Shown one piece after another: positions 1 through 5,210 of a stretch of 5,210 nucleotides of DNA. Where the stretch lies: NCBI GenBank assembly GCA_946007445.1, contig CAMGAL010000170.1:1-5210 (forward strand). Direction: 5' to 3'. The notes beneath the pieces are model-generated. The model had not been told where the DNA came from and made no database searches. It saw nothing but the letters and a program-made list of their open reading frames with translations. The position numbers were made by a program, and so were the translations under genes. Every line of letters begins with the position of its first letter. Within the stretch, counting starts at the first letter, position 1. Source of the DNA: an uncultured Mediterranea sp. (GTDB lineage Bacteria; Bacteroidota; Bacteroidia; Bacteroidales; Bacteroidaceae).

Positions 1-1
1 C

Positions 2-385
2 GACTACTACCCTACCTCCGACCCTCACATCCTTACGGTGCTGAACTACATCCACCGCAATCTCTCCAAACCCCTGAACGTGGAGGACCTGGTGGCATTG
101 GTACCCTTGTCGCGCCGACTGCTGGAGATCCGTTTCCGCCAAGCTACACGTCAATCCATTCACCAATACATCTCCACCCTGCGCATGGAGCGCTTTGCCC
201 AGTTGCTGCAGGCCACCTCCGACCCCGTAAGCGATGTAGCAACCCAGGTGGGCATTGACAACATCAAGAACCTCTCCCGCCAGTTCAAATTGGCCAAAGG
301 ATGCACCCCACAAGAATATCGGAAACTCTTCAATCAGCAGCAGAACCTCCATGGGAATCCTGAAGAGGAGCTCACCATGGAGTGA
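2..385 (+). CDS. AraC/XylR-type transcriptional regulator, C-terminal DNA-binding part (5' end outside window)
   Basis: This is the C-terminal end of a cytoplasmic transcription factor. The reading frame is open from base 2 and ends at the TGA at 383-385. A GTG at 38 could be read as a start, but the frame continues upstream in sense (DYYPTSDPHILTVLNYI), so the gene enters from outside the window. About 127 residues are visible. They hold the two helix-turn-helix units of the AraC family: the first around LNVEDLVALVPLSRRLLEIRF, the second around VSDVATQVGIDNIKNLSRQF, closing with the family-typical CTPQEYRKLF. The lead-in 'SDPHILTVLNYIHRN' and the 'SRRLLEIRFRQ' segment resemble XylR-type regulators, which have a LacI/periplasmic-binding-like sugar sensor at the N-terminus. 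That sensor is not visible here, so the ligand is unknown. The 21-base direct repeats before the next two genes are plausible targets (inference). A short hydrophilic tail (QQQNLHGNPEEELTME) follows the domain. Confidence 0.9.
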   Translation, partial: DYYPTSDPHILTVLNYIHRNLSKPLNVEDLVALVPLSRRLLEIRFRQATRQSIHQYISTLRMERFAQLLQATSDPVSDVATQVGIDNIKNLSRQFKLAKGCTPQEYRKLFNQQQNLHGNPEEELTME

Positions 386-413
386 GTGAACCTAAGGATG
401 TAAGCCCCACACG

Positions 414-445
414 TTTTTCGCAAAATGAGGAAAGGTTTGCGCAAA
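414..445 (+). promoter_or_regulatory. Putative operator of the PI-PLC gene: two direct repeats 21 bases apart
   Basis: TTTTCGCAAA at 415-424 and TTTGCGCAAA at 436-445 are direct copies (9 of 10 identical) spaced 21 bases start to start, i.e. two helical turns. The second copy is also a perfect 10-base palindrome. The same block recurs at 1504-1535 with identical spacing; 26 of 32 bases match. Its position just upstream of the -7 element, next to an AraC-type regulator gene, suggests an activator site. The binding protein is inferred, not shown. Confidence 0.6.
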
Positions 446-473
446 TAAGACTATCATTAGCGAAATTATCATC

Positions 474-481
474 TACTTTTG
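474..481 (+). promoter_or_regulatory. Promoter -7 element of the PI-PLC gene
   Basis: TACTTTTG matches the Bacteroidetes sigma-ABfr -7 consensus TAnnTTTG. No TTTG is present about 20 bases upstream where the -33 element should be, which fits a promoter that needs an activator. Transcription would begin roughly at 487-490, leaving an A-rich leader of about 23 bases before the ATG at 512. No Shine-Dalgarno sequence is evident, as is usual in this phylum. Confidence 0.6.
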
Positions 482-511
482 CAAAAAAATCAACGTATCA
501 AGTAAAAACAC

Positions 512-1492
512 ATGAACGAAAAGCACCATCGGACCCTCTTTCTGGCCTGCCTACTCCTCTGCTGTGGGCTGGTACCTGCCCTGCAGGCCCAAGAGAGCCA
601 CTTCCCTGCAGACTCACCACGGGCTGATAAGGCCAACTGGATGGGGCAACTGGCAGACACTATTGCTTCGAGCCATATTGTCCTACCAGGCACACACGAC
701 AGCGGAGCACAACATGGCGGTAGGCTGCTACAAACACAAACCACTACGATATCCGCACAGCTGGAGGCCGGAGTACGTGCCTTCGACATCCGTCTGCGCG
801 AACACAAGGGGCAGCTGGGCCTCTACCACAGCCACGCTTTCCAGCGTGTCTATTGGGAGAGCGACGTACTGCCTGCACTGATTGACTTCCTCAAGCGTCA
901 CCCCTCTGAATGGCTGGTGGTCTCGCTCAAGCGCGAAGGAGGTGAAGCAGCCGACTACCGCCGACTGCTCAGCCAAAGCCTCAGCAGCGAGACCTCCGCC
1001 CCCTACTTTCTCTTTAACTGGACAGCGAACTGTACCCTGGCCGAATGCCGCGGGCGCATCCTCTTCCTGCACCGCGACGAGGTGATGGAGCGCTATCCAG
1101 GCGTACGATGCGAGGGGTGGGCCGACAACGCCACCTGCCTTCTCACTCTGCGCACAGCTCAGGGCGATACCACGCAGGTGCTGCTGCAGGACGAGTACCA
1201 GTACAAGTCAGCAAGTGAGTCCCCCAAGAAACTGGAAGCCATCCTCAGCAGTCTGCGACAGATGCACCAGCCTGAGAAGGCGGCAACCTACTGCAGCGGC
1301 ATCTCGTTCGTGAGCGCTACGGCCTATCCCTACGCCACACCGAAGCAATTTGCCAAACGGCTGAACAGCGCTGTGGCAGAACAGATTGCCTCAGAAGGAC
1401 TTACTCCGAGAGGCGTGCTCTTCATCGACTTCATTGACCATCCCGAGGGCAAGCAACTTGTAGAGCAACTGATCCGCTCCAACTTTCGCTGA
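512..1492 (+). CDS. Secreted phosphatidylinositol-specific phospholipase C X-domain protein
   Basis: The protein has 326 residues. Residues 1-26 form a signal peptide: KHHR, a hydrophobic core rich in Leu and Cys, then a likely cut after ALQA26. The cysteines in the core do not form a convincing lipobox, so signal peptidase I export is favoured. The mature part matches the bacterial PI-PLC X domain. Visible elements are the catalytic His62-Asp63 in LPGTHDSG, Asp92 and Arg94 in GVRAFDIRL, the second catalytic His106 in LYHSH, the strand SEWLVVSLKRE (132-142), and a late Asp306 in GVLFIDFIDHP. All the usual catalytic positions therefore appear intact. Family members cleave the phosphodiester of phosphatidylinositol or GPI-type lipids without needing a metal, but the domain is also found in proteins of unknown substrate. 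The length (about 300 mature residues) is typical of the single-domain bacterial enzymes. The ATG at 512 was chosen because it directly precedes the signal peptide and follows the promoter by a short leader. The gene probably has its own transcript. The exact substrate is unknown. Confidence 0.88.
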   Translation: MNEKHHRTLFLACLLLCCGLVPALQAQESHFPADSPRADKANWMGQLADTIASSHIVLPGTHDSGAQHGGRLLQTQTTTISAQLEAGVRAFDIRLREHKGQLGLYHSHAFQRVYWESDVLPALIDFLKRHPSEWLVVSLKREGGEAADYRRLLSQSLSSETSAPYFLFNWTANCTLAECRGRILFLHRDEVMERYPGVRCEGWADNATCLLTLRTAQGDTTQVLLQDEYQYKSASESPKKLEAILSSLRQMHQPEKAATYCSGISFVSATAYPYATPKQFAKRLNSAVAEQIASEGLTPRGVLFIDFIDHPEGKQLVEQLIRSNFR

Positions 1493-1503
1493 AACGAGGC
1501 GAT

Positions 1504-1537
1504 TTTTTCGCAAATTGAAGACTATTTTGCGCAAAAT
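1504..1537 (+). promoter_or_regulatory. Putative operator of the ROK gene: two direct repeats 21 bases apart
   Basis: TTTTCGCAAA at 1505-1514 and TTTGCGCAAA at 1526-1535 repeat the arrangement seen at 414-445. Counted over 14 positions (1504-1517 against 1525-1538), 12 match. The second copy is the centre of a perfect 14-base palindrome at 1524-1537 (ATTTTGCGCAAAAT). Placement relative to the -7 element is identical to that of the PI-PLC promoter, so one regulator probably serves both genes (inference). Confidence 0.6.
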
Positions 1538-1563
1538 GGGAGCGGTAAACAAACACTATCGGC

Positions 1564-1571
1564 TAACTTTG
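1564..1571 (+). promoter_or_regulatory. Promoter -7 element of the ROK gene
   Basis: TAACTTTG fits TAnnTTTG exactly. As in the PI-PLC promoter it begins 60 bases after the start of the repeat block, is preceded by TATC and CTA, and is followed by CAAAA. No TTTG lies in the expected -33 zone (about 1540-1545). The leader to the ATG at 1602 would be about 25 A-rich bases. Confidence 0.6.
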
Positions 1572-1601
1572 CAAAACAAAAGATAACAACTTTAAACAGT
1601 A

Positions 1602-2432
1602 ATGACCATGAGATTATCAATTGATTTAGGTGGAACCAATCTGCGCATAGCCCTGGTGGACAACGGCGTCTGCCTCAACAAGAAATCTGTACCTTGTAAA
1701 GCAACTGAAGATGCCGAAGTGGTCATTGCGCAACTCGCGCAACTCATCCAGGAGATGATGCTCCCCGAAGTAGATGGCATCGGTATCGGGGTACCCTCTA
1801 TCGTGGACTCCACACGCGGAATAATATATAATGTAGCCAACATCCCTTCCTGGAAAGAGGTGCATCTCAAGGAGATTCTGGAGAAAGAGTTTAACTTGGC
1901 CGTGGCAATAAACAACGACTGCAACTGCTTCACCCTGGGCGTGAGTCTCTATGGCGAAGGGCGCAACTATGCCGACCTGGTAGGCATCACACTCGGTACC
2001 GGCGTGGGAGCAGGCATCATGGTGGACCGTCACCTCTACTGCGGGCGTTATGCCGGAGCAGGCGAGATAGGACTCCTACCCTACCTGGACTCCGACTTCG
2101 AGCACTACTGCAGCAGCCCCTTCTTCAGCCGCCACCATACTACTGGAGCCGAGCTGGCCGACCGGGCCATCAAGGGCGAGCCAGAGGCCATAGCCCTCTG
2201 GGACGAGTTTGGTCATCACCTGGGACAACTGATGAAGGCCGTTCTCGTGACCTACTCCCCTCTGGCCATCATCCTTGGTGGAGGCATTGCCACCGCATTC
2301 CCCCTCTTTGAGGAGGCCATGCGGAAAGCCATGAGTGACTTTCCCTATACGCATATAGTAAATAAGGTGAAAATACTCCCCTCGCTCCTGCAAGAGGCCA
2401 ACCTGCTGGGAGCGTCGGCCCTGCTCAAATAG
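1602..2432 (+). CDS. ROK-family sugar kinase-like protein lacking the zinc motif
   Basis: This is a cytoplasmic protein of 276 residues in the ROK (repressor, ORF, kinase) family, whose enzymes phosphorylate hexoses such as glucose, fructose, mannose or N-acyl sugars with ATP. It has no N-terminal DNA-binding domain, so it is of the kinase rather than the repressor type. Motifs in order: the first phosphate-binding loop DLGGTN (8-13), GIGVPSIVD (61-69), the likely catalytic Asp106 in INNDCN, the second phosphate loop LGTGVGAGI (131-139), GAGEIG (152-157) with the sugar-contacting Glu155, and the adenosine-site ILGGGIA (224-230). The usual ROK zinc site is absent: Leu158 replaces the His of EIGH, and the CxCGxxGCxE motif is replaced by a segment around YCSSPFF (169-175). 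The protein is also somewhat shorter than the common 300-320 residues. The start could be ATG 1602 or ATG 1608 (MRLSIDLGG); the sequence does not decide. The substrate cannot be assigned. Confidence 0.88.
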   Translation: MTMRLSIDLGGTNLRIALVDNGVCLNKKSVPCKATEDAEVVIAQLAQLIQEMMLPEVDGIGIGVPSIVDSTRGIIYNVANIPSWKEVHLKEILEKEFNLAVAINNDCNCFTLGVSLYGEGRNYADLVGITLGTGVGAGIMVDRHLYCGRYAGAGEIGLLPYLDSDFEHYCSSPFFSRHHTTGAELADRAIKGEPEAIALWDEFGHHLGQLMKAVLVTYSPLAIILGGGIATAFPLFEEAMRKAMSDFPYTHIVNKVKILPSLLQEANLLGASALLK

Positions 2433-2453
2433 CCTTCAAATGGCATTCGAAGG
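2433..2453 (+). other. Small inverted repeat directly after the ROK stop codon
   Basis: CCTTCAAAT (2433-2441) pairs with ATTCGAAGG (2445-2453) over nine positions with one mismatch (A2438/C2448) and a three-base loop. It starts at the base after the TAG stop. No T-run follows on the + strand (the next bases are A-rich), so it is not a standard intrinsic terminator. It could protect or attenuate the transcript, or be chance. Confidence 0.35.
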
Positions 2454-2475
2454 AGTGTAAGAAAAAAGACTGCAT

Positions 2476-2512
2476 TTTGTCATAACCATGAAATTCTGTT
2501 GACTGACCTTTG
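2476..2512 (+). promoter_or_regulatory. Possible promoter of the susC-like gene
   Basis: GACCTTTG at 2505-2512 matches TAnnTTTG except for the first T. A TTTG at 2476-2479 could serve as -33, but the 25-base gap is longer than the usual 19-21. Between it and the ATG at 2557 lies an AT-rich leader of about 40 bases. The CGCAAA repeats of the two upstream promoters are absent. The match is weak, so the true start site may differ. Confidence 0.35.
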
Positions 2513-2556
2513 TGGCAGAATCTATATTCTATTTATAAACTTAAAATCTTTAGTGT

Positions 2557-5210
2557 ATGAGACAAGTAAATCTTAAAGTCTGGCGGACAATGCTTACCGT
2601 GTTGTTTGGCCTGCTCTTGTCGGTGAATGCGTTTGCACAGCAACTCACCGTCAAGGGTGTAGTAAAAGACCAGACAGGTGAACCTATCATCGGCGCTAAC
2701 GTGCTGGTGAAGGGGACAACCAACGGAATGATTACCAACATCGACGGTGAATTTACATTGAGTGCCTCTAAGGGTGATGTGATTCAGGTAAGTTTCGTAG
2801 GTTATACCTCGCAGGAACTGCCTGTTACGGACAGCAAGCCCATGGTCATTGTATTAAAGGAAGACACCGAGTTGCTCCAAGAGGTTGTGGTACTGGGTTA
2901 TGGTGCCAACACACGCAAGCAAGACCTGTCAGCCTCAGTCGGCGTGGTAAGCAATACCGAAGAGCTGGCTGCACGCCCCGTGACCAGCACGGAGGGCATG
3001 CTGCAGGGACAGATTGCCGGTGTAACTATTCAAGCTGATGGTGGTGACCCCACTTCCGCTCCCAACATCGTCATTCGCGGTCAAGGTTCACAGAATGGCG
3101 ACAACGTGCTCTGGGTAGTTGACGGTGTGCCCGGTGCTCCCATCTCGTCGATGAACGACATTGAGAGCATCGTTGTACTGAAGGACGCTGCTTCGGCTGC
3201 TATCTATGGTGCACAGTCGGGTGCCGGTGGTGTCGTATTGGTTACCACCAAGAAGGCCAAGGATGGTGCTCCCTCACTGAGCTACGACGGTACGTTCGGT
3301 ATCCGTCAGGCCACCAACCTGATTGAACCGCTCAACGCAGAGCAGCAGGTGGAGATGCGTAAGCTGTCGCACGCCAACGCTGGCCTCTCCTTGCCCACGG
3401 CTTGGGATGTGACCAAGAACCCCTGGGTAGGTACGACCCGTACCGACTGGATGGATGCCATCTTCCGCTCAGCCTTCTACCAGCGCCACAACGTAGCCCT
3501 GAACGTAGGTACAGAGAACTTCAAGAGCCGCATATCGTTTGCATACGACAACGACCAGGGTGTGCTCATCAATACTTATAAAAAGAACCTCACCCTGCGC
3601 TACAACGGCGAGATGAAGCTCAACAAGTGGGTGACCATCACCGAAGACCTGGTATGGCAGAACACGGACAGTCGCTCGAAGGATACTGAAAACGACGGCT
3701 ACACCGGTCCTATTCTTTCAGCTATCTATATGCCGGCCAGTGCCACCATCTACAACCCGCTCGATGGCACATACGGTGGTACAACCACTGAAGATCCGGC
3801 CTACATCGCCCAGTATGGTTCCAACTTTGCGGATGCCCATGGTGATGCCGTGAACCCCGTGCGTCTGCTGGAGGCCGAGAATCTCTACAACAAGACTTCG
3901 GACATCTGGACCACCACGAGCCTGCAGATTGGCAACATCCTGCCGGGCTTGAAGTTCGTGAGCCGCTTTACCTACAACGTGAACAGCAACCACTACAAGA
4001 AGTTCAACCCCATTCGCGATGAGGTGGGTAAGCCCCAACTCAGCAACAGCCTCATCAACTCCACCTACCGCAGCGACCGCTGGAAGACGGAGAACACGCT
4101 GACCTACGACAACACCTTTGGTGAACACACCGTAGGCGCCCTCTTCTCTACTACAGCCGACCACTTCCAGACACGTGGCCTGGAGGTAGATGGTAAGGAC
4201 TTTGCCGATGAAGCGGCCTACCTGCAGTACCTGAACTATGCCGGCTCTGTATCGGCTTACGACTACCTGACCGGTCCCGATGCCAACGTATCACTGATTG
4301 CCCGTCTGGCCTACTCGTACAACGACCGCTACTTCCTTACCGCCTCTTGGCGCCGCGACTATGCCGGCCGTCTGCCCAAAGAGAACAACTACGGCGACTT
4401 CCCCGCTGTGACGGTAGGTTGGAAAATCTCTAACGAAAAGTTCTTCAAGAAGAGCGACCTCATCAGCCTGCTGAAGATTCGTGCTTCATGGGGACGCGTA
4501 GGTAACCTTGGTTCTATCGGTTACAACTATAAATCGGCTGTGCTGAGCAAGGGCAACTGGTCTGAGCAGGCCCAATATGGTCCCGAAGGCAACAAGACCT
4601 GGGGTAACTTCGTCTATAACTCCGTAGCCCTCAACAAGGACCTGACTTGGGAGACCTCTGAGCAGACCGACCTGGGTATCGACCTCGAGATGTTCAAGGA
4701 GCGTCTGTCACTGTCAGTGGACTACTTCGAGAAGCGTACGTTCAACCTGATTCAGATGCAGACCATGGATTGGCCCAGCACCATCGGTATCGACGCCATG
4801 CTCGTCAACCAGGGTGAGGTGCGCAACCGCGGTCTGGAAGTTCAACTGGGCTGGAAAGACAAGCTCAACAAGGACTTCAGCTACTTCGTAACCGGCAACT
4901 TCGCTTGGTTGAAGAACTGGGTATCGGATATCGGCGTGAAGAATGCCGACGGTACGCCCGGTGTATGGACCAACAGCAAGGTGTTCCGCGGCATTCCGTA
5001 CATGATTCAGACTGCCGAAGGCGAACCGCTCAACTCCTTCTATCTGATCCAGACCGACGGTATCTTCCAGAGCGATGAAGAGGCTGCCAAGTATGTGGAT
5101 AAGAACGGCAACCGCATCCAGCCCAATGCACAGGCCGGTGACCTGAAGTTCGTGGACCAGAACGAAGACGGTAAGATTACCGACGAGGACCGTATCTACA
5201 TGGGCAACAC
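2557..5210 (+). CDS. SusC-type TonB-dependent outer-membrane transporter (3' end outside window)
   Basis: The frame opens at ATG 2557 and stays open to the window end (884 codons visible; family members usually have about 1000-1100), so the last part of the barrel is missing. It encodes an outer-membrane importer powered by TonB-ExbBD, which normally pairs with a SusD-like lipoprotein expected downstream. Residues 1-27 are a signal peptide (cut after AFA27). Residues 30-101 form the carboxypeptidase-regulatory-like domain (VKGVVKDQTGEPIIGANV, then GEFTL and VSFVGYTSQE). EVVVLGYG (109-116) is the family's conserved TonB-box-like strand. The plug domain (about 120-235) shows LQGQIAGV, IRGQGS, VVDGVP (187-192), KDAASAAIYG (209-218) and VVLVTTKK (226-233). 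The rest is beta-barrel, with an EF-hand-like DQNEDGKITDED loop (867-878) typical of SusC. There is no N-terminal anti-sigma-interacting (STN) extension, so it is not of the FecR/ECF-controlled type. Codon choice is more uniform than upstream, with many GGT, AAG and CTG codons, which suggests strong expression. The glycan substrate is unknown. Confidence 0.95.
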   Translation, partial: MRQVNLKVWRTMLTVLFGLLLSVNAFAQQLTVKGVVKDQTGEPIIGANVLVKGTTNGMITNIDGEFTLSASKGDVIQVSFVGYTSQELPVTDSKPMVIVLKEDTELLQEVVVLGYGANTRKQDLSASVGVVSNTEELAARPVTSTEGMLQGQIAGVTIQADGGDPTSAPNIVIRGQGSQNGDNVLWVVDGVPGAPISSMNDIESIVVLKDAASAAIYGAQSGAGGVVLVTTKKAKDGAPSLSYDGTFGIRQATNLIEPLNAEQQVEMRKLSHANAGLSLPTAWDVTKNPWVGTTRTDWMDAIFRSAFYQRHNVALNVGTENFKSRISFAYDNDQGVLINTYKKNLTLRYNGEMKLNKWVTITEDLVWQNTDSRSKDTENDGYTGPILSAIYMPASATIYNPLDGTYGGTTTEDPAYIAQYGSNFADAHGDAVNPVRLLEAENLYNKTSDIWTTTSLQIGNILPGLKFVSRFTYNVNSNHYKKFNPIRDEVGKPQLSNSLINSTYRSDRWKTENTLTYDNTFGEHTVGALFSTTADHFQTRGLEVDGKDFADEAAYLQYLNYAGSVSAYDYLTGPDANVSLIARLAYSYNDRYFLTASWRRDYAGRLPKENNYGDFPAVTVGWKISNEKFFKKSDLISLLKIRASWGRVGNLGSIGYNYKSAVLSKGNWSEQAQYGPEGNKTWGNFVYNSVALNKDLTWETSEQTDLGIDLEMFKERLSLSVDYFEKRTFNLIQMQTMDWPSTIGIDAMLVNQGEVRNRGLEVQLGWKDKLNKDFSYFVTGNFAWLKNWVSDIGVKNADGTPGVWTNSKVFRGIPYMIQTAEGEPLNSFYLIQTDGIFQSDEEAAKYVDKNGNRIQPNAQAGDLKFVDQNEDGKITDEDRIYMGN

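Noticed and set aside
386..413. Terminator for the regulator gene
   Set aside because: No stem of useful length is visible between the stop codon and the repeat block. The T-run at 414-418 belongs to the repeat.
382..627. Open frame of 81 residues on the plus strand spanning the gap and the start of the PI-PLC gene
   Set aside because: It crosses the operator and -7 element and overlaps the signal peptide region in another frame. Its sequence is low in domain-like features.
1499..1511. GCGA-TTTTT-TCGC as a terminator of the PI-PLC gene
   Set aside because: The stem is only four base pairs with the T-run in the loop instead of after the stem. The bases are better explained as part of the conserved repeat block.
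1626..2033. Minus-strand open frames opposite the ROK gene
   Set aside because: They are shadows of the ROK coding sequence, which has clear motifs throughout. No promoter or domain supports them.
2476..2520. A further copy of the TTTGCGCAAA operator before susC
   Set aside because: TTTG occurs at 2476 and 2509, but neither is followed by CGCAAA or spaced by 21 bases.
3718..4164. Open frame of 148 residues on the minus strand
   Set aside because: It lies wholly inside the susC-like gene, whose frame is continuous and full of family motifs. The antisense translation shows no recognisable domain and is a by-product of codon bias.
1..5210. CRISPR array, tRNA or rRNA gene, insertion sequence
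   Set aside because: No tandem spacer-repeat pattern, cloverleaf, transposase-like frame or terminal inverted repeats were seen by reading the window. Coding sequence covers nearly all of it.

Overview
The window looks like a gut-type member of the Bacteroidales (Bacteroides/Prevotella-like). The evidence is a SusC-type TonB-dependent transporter, promoters carrying the Bacteroidetes -7 element TAnnTTTG, A-rich leaders without obvious Shine-Dalgarno sequences, and an AraC regulator whose C-terminus resembles XylR. The genus cannot be fixed from the sequence alone. All genes read on the + strand.

Layout: (1) positions 2-385 hold the C-terminal DNA-binding domain of an AraC/XylR-type regulator whose sensor part lies upstream of the window. 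(2) 386-511 is a promoter region. (3) 512-1492 encodes a secreted protein of the phosphatidylinositol-specific phospholipase C (PI-PLC) X-domain type. (4) 1493-1601 is a second promoter region. (5) 1602-2432 encodes a ROK-family sugar kinase (or kinase-like protein) without the usual zinc motif. (6) 2433-2556 holds a small hairpin and a weakly recognisable promoter. (7) 2557 to the window end encodes a SusC-type outer-membrane transporter, cut off by the window edge after 884 codons. No gene-free stretch exceeds 126 bases.

The most notable non-coding signal is that the promoters of the PI-PLC gene and the kinase gene line up without a gap over about 73 bases, although the flanking genes are unrelated. 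Both carry two direct copies of TTT(T/G)CGCAAA exactly 21 bases apart. A TAnnTTTG -7 element starts exactly 60 bases after the start of the block, and neither promoter has a clear -33 TTTG. A 21-base direct-repeat spacing just upstream of the core promoter is the geometry used by AraC-type activators, and such a regulator is encoded immediately upstream. The inference is that this regulator controls both genes as separate transcripts. The susC promoter lacks the motif and may be controlled differently.

As a working picture, the locus combines a sensor/regulator, a secreted phosphodiesterase-like enzyme, a cytoplasmic sugar kinase and an outer-membrane glycan importer. This would fit use of a sugar- or inositol-containing glycoconjugate. 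The substrate is not shown by the sequence, and the link between the susC gene and the upstream genes is based on adjacency only.
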